From assembly GCA_002066995.1 (NCBI GenBank), contig MWTC01000034.1, positions 1 to 41,340 on the forward strand: a stretch of 41,340 nucleotides of DNA, in the 5' to 3' direction. The position numbers and the translations under genes are program-made. Positions 24,345 to 32,854 of this stretch are shown piece by piece. The notes beneath the pieces are model-generated. The model worked only from the letters and a program-made list of their open reading frames with translations, did not search any database and was not told the origin of the DNA. Origin of the DNA: Sphingobacteriales bacterium UTBCD1. GTDB taxonomy: Bacteria > Bacteroidota > Bacteroidia > Chitinophagales > Chitinophagaceae. Numbering within the stretch: position 1 is the first letter of the stretch; each line of letters opens with the position of its first letter.

Positions 24345-26837
24345 CTAAAATTCTTTTTTTGTGTTAAGTGCAATAATATTTGCCATTAGTCTGTATGCTC
24401 CGGGAACGCCTGCAGGCAATTCACGGAAGAAGACCAGGCCTGTATAAACGAACACTCCTTTTCCATACCGTGCTATGATCAGGCTTCCGTCATCATTCTG
24501 TTCGCCGGGATCATGCATGGAAAAAACAGTTTCAAATTTCGATCTGTCAAAATTCGCTGCATGATAAATGCTGCGTTCCTGTATCCATCCTTCAAAATCC
24601 TTTTGTGTGATCCTGTTGGGGAAATTGAGCACCTGCTGATCAGGATGAAGGAAATTCATCACCGCATTTTCATCTGTGACACGGTTCCTCGAAATATCAA
24701 AATTGTAAGGGCCGATCTTCGCTCTCACCGGGCCGATATTATTATTGGTGTTATATTGAACAATCAGGTTGCCTCCATCGCTGATGTATTTCATCAGTTG
24801 ATCGTAATGATTATTCATCCAGTCATTCGTATTATAAGCCCTGACTCCGGTAATGATGGCATCGTATTGCTGCAGGTCATTCCTTGAAAGTTCTTTATCA
24901 CCCAGCAGCACCACTTCATATCCCATCTGCTGCAATGCTTCAGGTACCTTATCGCCTGCACCAACGATATAGCCGATCTTTTTTCCTGCAATTTTCAGAT
25001 CCAGTTTCCTGTTGATGACCGTGGCATCGGTGAAATAAGTGATGTACGGAATATGATCATACCGGATCTCTTTCATTCCAAGATGATAGGCATCTTTGGT
25101 CCCGTTTTCCTCATCAACGCTAAAAGAATATTCATTGTCCCTGTTTGCTTTTATGGAAAAATTCACAGGAACTATCTTGTTTGGATCGGTAACAGTAATG
25201 CGGCCCGGATCGTAATGAACACCCACTTCATCCGGCACTGCTACTCCTACACCTTTCAAATCACCCATGAAACCTTTCTTTTCTCCCCTTACATCCAGGA
25301 TACCTGCAAAATCATTGGAGTCAATGGAAAGTTTGATCCTTTCTTCGGGAGATATCAACACGGGAGGCACCACTACCAAAGGTTCATACAATTCACCTTT
25401 CACAGGATCCGTAAACCGGTATTTCACCGGTTTTGTAAATACAAAATCTTTCCCGTAAAAATTCAAAGTGAATTCAACCGAATATGCAGGATCAGCATTT
25501 GCCTGGCCGATCTTGCTTTGATCGCTTACGTTATAATGCCCCGGGGCCATCTTGTTTACCAGCCAGTAAGGTTGTGTTACGGGTTTGTCTTTGGAAACTG
25601 AATATGATCTTGTAAAAGAAACATTGCGGTCTTTCTGAAGTGACAGGTTCAAAGCAGAATCACGATCATCCAGCCTGATATTTTTCAAAACAACATCATC
25701 ACCAAGCCGGTCATTCAATGAAAAGCTGATACGGACAGAATCGGTCTGAACGGCATACTGCCTGCTGGTGGTGGCATCCATAAAAAGCCCGCTGCATTGC
25801 TGGATGAGTTGTAAAACATCTTTTAACTTTTGTGTTTTCCAATAACCGTCCGGTATTTTTTTCAATGCTTCGGACAGATCAACCAATCCCCTGACTGTTT
25901 TTTCAGGATGTAAAAAATCAAATGATGTGATCAGTTTGTTCACCATTTTTTCAATGGCTTCTCCGCCATTCACTCTGTGCCAGGTGAGGTCCACTCCATC
26001 CATGATATCTTTTTCAGGTCTGGTGCCGCCGGTAGTCCGGAAATACTCCATTGCTTCTCCCCTGCTGCCTGCAGAACCGAAGCCCTGCGTTTTATGATTG
26101 CTGCGGCTGATGGCTGCGATCTCTCCATAACTTTTACCAAGAAGAGGATTATATCCGCCCACATCAAAATGAAACTGGTCGCTGTTGGTAGTATTGGTGC
26201 TCCCAAAGTTGAACGTATTCCATAAAATTCTTTTTGCCTGCCAGGGTTTTACTCCGTATTTGAGTTGTTCCGGAAAACGGTTGGGATCTGCTGCAGCGGT
26301 AAACGCTTCATTCGCTAAAATTGCAGATGCCGTATGATGGCCATGACCACCTTCACCGGTAGTGGGAAATCTGGTTATGATCACATCCGGTTGAAACTTT
26401 CTGATCATCCATACTACATCACTTAATATCTTTTCCTTATCCCATATTCTGAAAGTTTCTTCAGGATTCTTTGAATAGCCAAAATCGAATGCACGGGTAA
26501 AAAACTGTTCTCCTCCATCCACTCTTCTTGCTGCCAGGAGTTCCTGTGTGCGGATCAATCCCAGTTCAATTCCCTGTTCATCCCCGATCAGGTTCTGGCC
26601 TCCGTCACCTCTGGTCATGGATAAATACCCGGTACGGTATAAGCGGTCTTTTGATAAATAAGCGATGAGCCTTGTGTTTTCATCATCGGGGTGTGCTGCC
26701 ACATATAAAACCGATCCGAGTACGTTCAGTTTTCTGATGGCCTGGAACATTTCGGCGGAATTCCATTCCACAGGCGCCTGCGCTTTTACTACTGAGAGAC
26801 CACAACAGGCAGCCAGCAATAAAAATAATTTTTTCAT
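24345..26837 (-). CDS. Secreted PIG-L (LmbE) family deacetylase with extra C-terminal domain
   Basis: This 830-residue protein has a signal peptide (about 1-19). An N-terminal PIG-L/LmbE domain (about 30-290) follows, with the zinc motif AHPDDE (His49, Asp51, Asp52) and GHGHHTASA, the histidine site found in this family. PIG-L enzymes remove acetyl groups from N-acetylglucosamine-type substrates. A beta-rich middle part follows, and a C-terminal region (about 620-830, with GYIVGAGDKVPEALQQMGYE and a later DGGNLIVQYNTNNN) resembles a glutamine-amidotransferase-like Rossmann fold. It is the first gene of a four-gene minus-strand chain ending in the symporter. It is much longer than stand-alone PIG-L enzymes (about 230 residues). 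Substrate unknown. Confidence 0.87.
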   Translation of the reverse strand: MKKLFLLLAACCGLSVVKAQAPVEWNSAEMFQAIRKLNVLGSVLYVAAHPDDENTRLIAYLSKDRLYRTGYLSMTRGDGGQNLIGDEQGIELGLIRTQELLAARRVDGGEQFFTRAFDFGYSKNPEETFRIWDKEKILSDVVWMIRKFQPDVIITRFPTTGEGGHGHHTASAILANEAFTAAADPNRFPEQLKYGVKPWQAKRILWNTFNFGSTNTTNSDQFHFDVGGYNPLLGKSYGEIAAISRSNHKTQGFGSAGSRGEAMEYFRTTGGTRPEKDIMDGVDLTWHRVNGGEAIEKMVNKLITSFDFLHPEKTVRGLVDLSEALKKIPDGYWKTQKLKDVLQLIQQCSGLFMDATTSRQYAVQTDSVRISFSLNDRLGDDVVLKNIRLDDRDSALNLSLQKDRNVSFTRSYSVSKDKPVTQPYWLVNKMAPGHYNVSDQSKIGQANADPAYSVEFTLNFYGKDFVFTKPVKYRFTDPVKGELYEPLVVVPPVLISPEERIKLSIDSNDFAGILDVRGEKKGFMGDLKGVGVAVPDEVGVHYDPGRITVTDPNKIVPVNFSIKANRDNEYSFSVDEENGTKDAYHLGMKEIRYDHIPYITYFTDATVINRKLDLKIAGKKIGYIVGAGDKVPEALQQMGYEVVLLGDKELSRNDLQQYDAIITGVRAYNTNDWMNNHYDQLMKYISDGGNLIVQYNTNNNIGPVRAKIGPYNFDISRNRVTDENAVMNFLHPDQQVLNFPNRITQKDFEGWIQERSIYHAANFDRSKFETVFSMHDPGEQNDDGSLIIARYGKGVFVYTGLVFFRELPAGVPGAYRLMANIIALNTKKEF

Positions 26838-26932
26838 CCGTTCAATTATTTCACGAATATACCTCTTGTTACCGAAGGGAGCAGCCGCTATTACATAAAT
26901 GGCGAATGTAATCCATTGCCTGAAAATTATTT

Positions 26933-29458
26933 TTAATTTCCTACCAGGAAGACAGCATTACAAAACATGAGTTTACCATTTTCCCAGAAATTCCTGAAGA
27001 GTATATCATCAGCGATATAGGTCACCGTTCCTCTTCCCATGTTTTCTACTCCAAAAAGCAAAGCATCTTTAAGCTTCTGTTTAAGCCTGGATCCAACAAA
27101 ACCTGAAACCTGGCTGTTCTTTTTGATCACACCCACATTCCATCCGTTCTTCATGAACTCATACATGCTTGCATCCAGTTTCAGCGTGTAATAATAATCA
27201 GGGTATCCGAAAGCAAGTGGATGTGTGTTGTCAAGGTCTACTTTCAAAATAGACCCCGGCGTGGATTCAGAAATATAATCACGTTCACTATTTTCAAATT
27301 TTTTCAGATCACTGTACCCGCTTGTATCCTTACTTCCATCTTCGTCTTTCTTTTGCTTTATTCCAAAACCGGCATCGGCAAATTGTGCCACCGCACTTTC
27401 CAAAGCCACCACCCTGCCGCCATTCCTGATCCAATCCTTAAAAGGCTCAAGTGTTGATTTATCATTCAGGAACCGATAGGATCCACCCGGAAGAATCACC
27501 ACATTATAATCATTCCAATTGACCCTGCCTGCATCATTGGCGTTGATCAGGGTTATGGGATAATCAATCTGCTCTTCAAAGAAACTCCATACCTGTCCTG
27601 CTCCATCAGAGCCAACACCTTCCCCGGTCAGCAAAGCAACTTTAGGCGCTTTGATAGAACGTACTTTGCCGCTTCCAAAATCATAACCTTTGTCCACAAA
27701 ACCGCTGTTCACTGAATATAATTGAAGATTGAAATCATCAGCTACATTTTTCACCACATCCCACAATCCATTGCCAAAAGCCTGGTTGGATGTCTTCAAA
27801 ATAATGATGGCGCCCCTGTCAAATTTATTCCCGCCTTCTTCAAAAGGTTCCAGTGTATAACGCAAAACGATCCCTTTCTGCAATAACTGAGATACCGCTT
27901 TCGCTGTGGTCATGCCACTCCAGGGCAGAACATATCCATAACCCGTTGATGGATTTACAACTTTTACCGGCTGCATGATGCCGGCAGCAGAAATTTTAGC
28001 CGGTGAAGCAAATGCATTCATCCCATATACATAAGGTAATGACCATGCCGTAATATCGTAAGTAGCGGAATCCACCATTCTTGCCTGAGGTTCAAACAAA
28101 GCTTTCACCATAGCAGCCCGTGGCTGATACGAAGTGACCACCATATCACCTGCCTGTACAGAAAACGTTCCGTTTTTTCCCACATTGTAATCATACCCGG
28201 TAAAAGATCCCTTAACATCGCCTGCAGAGATCTCATATTGAATACCGTTTTTCACAAGCAGGTCTGCCAATGCATTCATCCGCTGCGATGATCCCGGAGA
28301 ATTTTTGATCACATAAGTTTTATAATCGCCCATCCCATTGCTCACATTGCTGTTAAAATATTTCCTGTATTCACTGAGCAGTTTGGCTGCATTTTGAGAA
28401 GAGATCTCGATAGTGCTTAAGGAAGTGGTGAAATGATGTAGCGCCCTGTCCACCAGGGTCAGTGTATCACCTTCTTTTTTCAAAACGCCTAATCCGCTGG
28501 CGCCACCACCTGCTTGTTCATAAGTCATACCGATACCGCCGTTGTAAAGCGGATAGGTATCTCCATAGGAAGGATAGAAAAGATCAAATTCTTCTTTTGT
28601 AAAAAATAACCAGCCATTCTGATCAAAATATTTTGCATTATTTTTCCCGATGGTCACCTGAAAATCCCTCTGCCATTGAGTGATCACATCATTGTAGGGC
28701 TGTGCTGCAGGAGCAAAATAATAAGGGGAGTTGATCCCCATTTCATGATAATCCACATGCACCTGAGGCATCCATTCCAGGTATTTCTTTATTCTTTGCT
28801 GGCTTTCTTTCTGCGTCTGCCACACCCAGTCACGGTTGAGATCATAATTGTAATGATTGGTCCTTCCTCCCGGCCAGGGTTCTCTGTGTTCCCGAGCAGA
28901 AAGTTGAGGATTGTAATTTTTCCCGACAACGGAATTGTACCAGTTCACATAGCGGTCTCTTCCGTCCGGGTTGATACAGGGATCAATGATCACAACCGTA
29001 TTCTTCAGCCATTCCTTTGTACGGCTGTTGGAAGGATCAGTCAAAGCATAAATAGTCAGCATGGATGCCTCGGTGGAGGAAGCTTCATTTCCATGAACAT
29101 TATAACTAAGCCATACAATGACAGGAGCGCCTGCTTCGGTAGGAGCCATTTTATCTCTTGAAAGATTGGCGAGCCTTATATTATTCATACGGATGCTTTC
29201 AAGCTGCTGTATATTTTCAGGGCTGCTGACATAAGCCAGGAGCAATGGCCTGCCTTCATTGGTGGTTCCGTATTGTTCCAGTCTGACCGTTGCAGGTGAA
29301 TTGGCTGCAACATGATTGAAATAACTGACCACTTTCCAGTGAGGAGTGAAATGTGTTCCGACCTTATAACCTAAAAATTCTTCAGGTGATTTTAGTTGTG
29401 CATTTACAAATGAAAAAGTCAAAAGTAAAAAAGCAAAAAGAAGAGTTCGCCTGTTCAT
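26933..29458 (-). CDS. Secreted M14-family zinc carboxypeptidase
   Basis: This 841-residue protein has a signal peptide (about 1-20, MNRRTLLFAFLLLTFSFVNA). The M14 peptidase domain (about 35-350) has the zinc ligands His122 and Glu125 in NVHGNEAS and His238 in VDYHEMG, and the catalytic Glu314 in MTYEQAGG. INPDGRDRYVNWYN is a typical substrate-binding segment. The long C-terminal part (about 400-841) includes a region (VALLTGEGVGSDGAGQVWSF, then VNWNDYNVVILPGGSYR) that looks like a class I amidotransferase-like domain, similar to that of the PIG-L protein downstream. ATG at 29458 gives the proper signal peptide; 29479 is possible but less likely. About 95 bases separate it from the PIG-L gene. 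Confidence 0.92.
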   Translation of the reverse strand: MNRRTLLFAFLLLTFSFVNAQLKSPEEFLGYKVGTHFTPHWKVVSYFNHVAANSPATVRLEQYGTTNEGRPLLLAYVSSPENIQQLESIRMNNIRLANLSRDKMAPTEAGAPVIVWLSYNVHGNEASSTEASMLTIYALTDPSNSRTKEWLKNTVVIIDPCINPDGRDRYVNWYNSVVGKNYNPQLSAREHREPWPGGRTNHYNYDLNRDWVWQTQKESQQRIKKYLEWMPQVHVDYHEMGINSPYYFAPAAQPYNDVITQWQRDFQVTIGKNNAKYFDQNGWLFFTKEEFDLFYPSYGDTYPLYNGGIGMTYEQAGGGASGLGVLKKEGDTLTLVDRALHHFTTSLSTIEISSQNAAKLLSEYRKYFNSNVSNGMGDYKTYVIKNSPGSSQRMNALADLLVKNGIQYEISAGDVKGSFTGYDYNVGKNGTFSVQAGDMVVTSYQPRAAMVKALFEPQARMVDSATYDITAWSLPYVYGMNAFASPAKISAAGIMQPVKVVNPSTGYGYVLPWSGMTTAKAVSQLLQKGIVLRYTLEPFEEGGNKFDRGAIIILKTSNQAFGNGLWDVVKNVADDFNLQLYSVNSGFVDKGYDFGSGKVRSIKAPKVALLTGEGVGSDGAGQVWSFFEEQIDYPITLINANDAGRVNWNDYNVVILPGGSYRFLNDKSTLEPFKDWIRNGGRVVALESAVAQFADAGFGIKQKKDEDGSKDTSGYSDLKKFENSERDYISESTPGSILKVDLDNTHPLAFGYPDYYYTLKLDASMYEFMKNGWNVGVIKKNSQVSGFVGSRLKQKLKDALLFGVENMGRGTVTYIADDILFRNFWENGKLMFCNAVFLVGN

Positions 29459-29561
29459 AAGCATTAGTTTTGCCGGCAATTTAAGAAAGATTGGAAGATC
29501 GGGAATATGTTTTTCAATGCAACCTGTCCGGCTTTAACTCTGCTGCACTTGTTTATATCCA

Positions 29562-29577
29562 CGGGATTGCATTCCCG
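29562..29577. repeat. GC-rich hairpin in the M14/ggt intergenic region
   Basis: CGGGA and TCCCG pair around a 6-base loop (TTGCAT). The sequence CGGGATTGCATTCC with TATTGA after it closely resembles the hairpin at 10629-10649 (CGGGATTTGATTCC, TATTTGA). It is not placed as a terminator for either divergent gene, which favours a dispersed repeat. Confidence 0.5.
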
Positions 29578-29657
29578 GCTATTGAGATTAAAGAACGTTG
29601 GCTTTGCAGAATATTAAAATTCGGAATACACAGAAAATATTTTCAGTACACAATCAT

Positions 29658-29665
29658 TAATTTTG
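29658..29665 (+). promoter_or_regulatory. Putative -7 promoter box (TAATTTTG) next to the ggt start
   Basis: TAATTTTG is a perfect TAnnTTTG match that ends only three bases before the ATG at 29669. If active, transcription would begin at or just after the A of the start codon, giving a leaderless message. No matching -33 element was found, so it could be chance. Confidence 0.35.
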
Positions 29666-29668
29666 GCT

Positions 29669-31390
29669 ATGAAAATTAAATACTTTCTCCCTTTTTTCCT
29701 GCTGGGCATCTTTCCAGTTCATGAAAACAAAAACTTTTATAACAGCAAATCTGTTACAAATCCTGAAGAGTATAGTATTCAGAAAAGAGTTGTTTGCAGC
29801 AATGGCGCAGTTGTTTCTGCACATGCATTGGCAAGCAAGATCGGAATTGACATCCTTAAGCAAGGCGGTAATGCCATTGATGCAGCCATAGCCACACAAT
29901 TGGCATTGGCAGTGGTATTCCCCGTTGCAGGAAATATCGGAGGCGGTGGTTTTACCGTGGCAAGGTTAAGTAATGGTGAGTTAATCGCACTTGACTACCG
30001 TGAGATGGCTCCGGGAAAAGCTACCCGTGATATGTACATTGATAAAGATGGCAAAGCAAGAACAGATGAAAGCCAGGACGGTCATCTGTCCAGCGGAGTA
30101 CCGGGATCGGTTGCCGGCATGTTTGCCCTGAGTAAATACGGCAAGTTGCCTTTCAAAAAACTGATCCAGCCTGCCATTGATCTTGCGGAAAAAGGATTTA
30201 CCCTCACTGAGAGAGAAGCAAATTCGTACAATGGACTTCAGAGTTCATTGAAGAAATACAACACCAGGCGTTCCGCTTTTGAAAAAGACACGCCATGGAA
30301 AGAAGGCGATCTGCTGGTTCAGAAAGACCTGGCCAACACTTTAAAACGTATTCGTGATAAAGGAGCTGACGGTTTTTATAAAGGAAAAACGGCGCAGCTG
30401 ATCGTTGATGAAATGAAAAGAGGCGGTGGTATCATCACAAAAGATGATCTGAAAAATTATAAAGCCATATACCGCAAACCTCACGTCTTTGATTACAAAG
30501 GCTACACCATCGTAGGAATGCCTATGCCCAGCAGCGGCGGACTGTTATTGCACCAGATGATGAAAATGATCGAAGACAGGAATATTGCTTCCATGGGATT
30601 TGAATCCACTCAGGCAGTGCAACTGATGACCGAAGTGGAACGAAGAGCTTTTGCTGACCGTGCCGAATATATGGGCGATGCCGATTTTTACAAAGTGCCG
30701 GTGGATAAGCTCACCAACAGTGCTTATCTCCGGGAAAGAATGAAAGATTATGATCCGGATAAAGCCACTCCCAGCACTATGGTGAAACCCGGGAAACTGC
30801 TGAAAGCAGAAAGTGAAGAGACCACTCATTTCAATGTAATAGATAAAGAAGGTAATGCCGTTTCCATTACAACCACTCTCAACGATTCTTATGGAAGCAA
30901 GGTTGTGGTTGGCGGGGCGGGATTTCTGCTCAATGATGAAATGGATGATTTCAGTATCAAACCCGGAGTACCGAATATGTTTGGCGCTGTGGGAGGCGAA
31001 GCAAACGCCATTGCTGCAGGAAAAAGAATGCTGAGCTCCATGACGCCTACCATTGTTTTAAAAAACAATGAACCTTACCTGATCGTGGGCACTCCCGGCG
31101 GTACTACCATTCCGACATCGGTCTTTCAAACCCTTGTGGACATCCTTGAGTTCGGAATGAGCACAGAAGATGCAGTAAACAAACCGAAATTTCATCATCA
31201 GTGGCTACCCGATGTGATCAATGTGGAAAAAGGATTCCCGAAAGATGTGGAAGAAAATTTAAAGAAGATGGGATATACGGTACAGCAGCGATATGCCATT
31301 GGAAGAACGGAAGTGATCAGGGTTTTGCCCGATAAAAAATTTGAAGCAGTAGCCGACAACAGAGGGGAAGATGATGCGGAAGGATGGTGA
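29669..31390 (+). CDS. ggt: Gamma-glutamyltransferase
   Basis: This 573-residue precursor has an N-terminal signal-like segment (about 1-17). Family members cut themselves into a large and a small subunit; the new N-terminal threonine is the nucleophile. Here the cleavage site is EETTHFNVID, with Thr385 as nucleophile, matching TTHY in E. coli. Further marks are GGNAIDAAIATQLAL, GNIGGGGFTVARL near 80-95, LNDEMDDFS and the GGTTIP motif (about 487-492). It hydrolyses glutathione and other gamma-glutamyl compounds or moves the glutamyl group, probably in the periplasm. TTG at 29663 lies in the preceding TAnnTTTG box and is rejected in favour of ATG at 29669. Confidence 0.94.
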   Translation: MKIKYFLPFFLLGIFPVHENKNFYNSKSVTNPEEYSIQKRVVCSNGAVVSAHALASKIGIDILKQGGNAIDAAIATQLALAVVFPVAGNIGGGGFTVARLSNGELIALDYREMAPGKATRDMYIDKDGKARTDESQDGHLSSGVPGSVAGMFALSKYGKLPFKKLIQPAIDLAEKGFTLTEREANSYNGLQSSLKKYNTRRSAFEKDTPWKEGDLLVQKDLANTLKRIRDKGADGFYKGKTAQLIVDEMKRGGGIITKDDLKNYKAIYRKPHVFDYKGYTIVGMPMPSSGGLLLHQMMKMIEDRNIASMGFESTQAVQLMTEVERRAFADRAEYMGDADFYKVPVDKLTNSAYLRERMKDYDPDKATPSTMVKPGKLLKAESEETTHFNVIDKEGNAVSITTTLNDSYGSKVVVGGAGFLLNDEMDDFSIKPGVPNMFGAVGGEANAIAAGKRMLSSMTPTIVLKNNEPYLIVGTPGGTTIPTSVFQTLVDILEFGMSTEDAVNKPKFHHQWLPDVINVEKGFPKDVEENLKKMGYTVQQRYAIGRTEVIRVLPDKKFEAVADNRGEDDAEGW

Positions 31391-31416
31391 GAAAAAATTT
31401 AATAGTCAAAATTCAA

Positions 31417-31440
31417 AACCCGCCTGCCGGCAGGCGGGTT
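31417..31440. repeat. Perfect 24-base palindrome with TCAAAAGT-rich flanks
   Basis: Bases 31417-31428 are the exact reverse complement of 31429-31440; the centre reads CGCCTGCCGGCAGGCG. On both sides lie AAAATTCAAAA and ATCAAAAGTAAAAAGTCAAAA-like tracts. The palindrome is 26 bases after the ggt stop and could act as a terminator in either direction, but its likeness to 14359-14377, flanks included, suggests a dispersed repeat family. Confidence 0.6.
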
Positions 31441-31495
31441 AAAAATCAAAAGTAAAAAGTCAAAACAAGAGATTTAAAAATTAAAATTTAACCCA

Positions 31496-32020
31496 ATGGT
31501 CGAAGAAATATTTTTAGAAAGTGTATTAAAAGAACTTCGTGAATACAAAGATCTTGCAGATAAAACTTTCGCACAACTGGAAGACAAAGACCTGCATTTT
31601 CAACCCAATGAAGAATGCAACAGCATCGCCACGCTGATCCAGCATTTCCACGGAAATATGCTCAGCCGGTGGACTAATTTCCTGACAGAAGACGGAGAAA
31701 AAGAATGGCGGAGAAGAGATTCCGAATTTGAAGTTCATTCTTTTGGCAGGGAACAACTGATGAAACTATGGGAGGAAGGATGGCAACTCACTTTGAACAC
31801 TATTGAATCACTGAAACCTGAAGACCTTTCCAAAACAGTTTATACCCGCGGCATGCCTTACACTGTTATGGGTGCCATCAACAGGCAGGTGACACATTAT
31901 TCCAGCCATATCGGCCAGATCATCCTGATCGGAAAAATCATAAAAGGTAAAGAATGGCAAACACTTTCAGTACCCCGGGGCCAGTCCAAAATTTACAAGC
32001 CACATGCGACAAAGAATTAG
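31496..32020 (+). CDS. DUF1572 protein (DinB-like fold)
   Basis: This 174-residue protein is a DUF1572 member of the DinB/YfiT superfamily of four-helix-bundle proteins that bind a divalent metal with three histidines. The likely ligands are His50 (LIQHFHGNM) and His134 and His138 (THYSSHIGQ). The FLTEDGEKEWRRRDSEF segment is typical of DUF1572. Some superfamily members are thiol-dependent transferases, for example with bacillithiol, but no activity is known for this one. It has no signal peptide and is probably cytoplasmic. Confidence 0.88.
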   Translation: MVEEIFLESVLKELREYKDLADKTFAQLEDKDLHFQPNEECNSIATLIQHFHGNMLSRWTNFLTEDGEKEWRRRDSEFEVHSFGREQLMKLWEEGWQLTLNTIESLKPEDLSKTVYTRGMPYTVMGAINRQVTHYSSHIGQIILIGKIIKGKEWQTLSVPRGQSKIYKPHATKN

Positions 32021-32083
32021 ATCCCTTATTGAATTTTGAATATTAATCTCTATTTTTATCGATTATATTATTACCAACCACTG

Positions 32084-32731
32084 ATGAAGTTATCTACCCT
32101 GCTCTTATCTGCTCTCTTTTACAGCGTATCCGTACAAAGCCAGGTGCAAATAGGTTTATTTGCCGGACCGCAGTTATCCACTGCCCTGTATTCTGTTCAG
32201 GATATGAATCAATCTGTTAAAAATAAATATGGATTTCAACTGGGAGTAAGCAGCAAAATTCCTTTTGACAATAATCTTTTTTTTGTTCCGCAAATTTTTT
32301 ACAGCCTTAAAGGTTATAAAGCCACGCTCACCCGGTATGCATATCCGCCGGATGCTACCGCTGTAGATAACAATACCACTATTCATACGCTGGAACTGGC
32401 AGCATTGCTGCAGGTTGATTTCAGCAAAAAGCCTGGGCACTTTTTTTTCAGAGGTGGCCCGTCACTTGATTTCCAGATATTGGGCAGGGAAAAATTCCAC
32501 CTGCTTACCGGCGATTTTATAAGCCGCCGGATGAAATACGGCTTTACAGAATATGGCCACTACGCCGCAAATGCAATAGCGCAACTCGGGTACGAAAATG
32601 CCGGAGGTTTTATTTTTTATCTTAACTATGAATTCGGCCTGACCAACATCAGCAATGTGGATGATGGCCCCAATATTCGATACCGGGTAGCCGGTATTTC
32701 AGTCGGGAAATATATTAACCGGAAAAAATAG
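32084..32731 (+). CDS. Outer-membrane beta-barrel protein (PorT-like)
   Basis: This 215-residue protein has a signal peptide (MKLSTLLLSALFYSVSVQSQ) and then amphipathic strands of an eight-stranded barrel: VQIGLFAGPQLS, YGFQLGVSSKIPF, LFFVPQIFYSLKGYK, AALLQVDF, FFRGGPSLDFQI, GFIFYLNYEFGLTNI and YRVAGISVGKYI. This matches the porin-like/PorT family common in Bacteroidetes. Its role could be structural or in outer-membrane transport; nothing specific is visible. The upstream in-frame codon at 32036 would put 16 polar and aromatic residues before the signal peptide, so 32084 is preferred. Confidence 0.84.
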   Translation: MKLSTLLLSALFYSVSVQSQVQIGLFAGPQLSTALYSVQDMNQSVKNKYGFQLGVSSKIPFDNNLFFVPQIFYSLKGYKATLTRYAYPPDATAVDNNTTIHTLELAALLQVDFSKKPGHFFFRGGPSLDFQILGREKFHLLTGDFISRRMKYGFTEYGHYAANAIAQLGYENAGGFIFYLNYEFGLTNISNVDDGPNIRYRVAGISVGKYINRKK

Positions 32732-32823
32732 AACACATCTTGAATTCCCGGCGCCGGTTGCATAGCTGTTTACTTTGTTAAACCATATTCTCCGGCTTTT
32801 CTGTTACCCAGGCTGGTATTGTA

Positions 32824-32854
32824 TTTGCCTTAAGGGAACGAATATCTATTTTTG
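32824..32854 (+). promoter_or_regulatory. Ideal Bacteroidetes promoter (TTTG-N19-TATTTTTG)
   Basis: TTTG at 32824-32827 and TATTTTTG at 32847-32854 are spaced by exactly 19 bases, the best promoter match in the window. The TTG at 32852, the earliest possible start of the TamB-like gene, lies inside the -7 box, so the message should begin a few bases later, almost at the coding region. Confidence 0.72.

Noticed and set aside
25053-25601. 182-codon open frame on the plus strand inside the PIG-L gene
   Set aside because: It is antisense to a well-supported gene and shows no motif; such shadows are common opposite long coding regions.
29491-29679. 62-codon plus-strand open frame between the M14 and ggt genes
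   Set aside because: It contains the REP-like hairpin and overlaps the start of ggt; no domain or signal features. A TAGTTTTG box at 29465-29472 is not enough to support it.
32749-32758. CCGGCGCCGG palindrome after the beta-barrel gene
   Set aside because: It is only ten bases, has no loop or T run, and is likely chance in a GC-rich patch.
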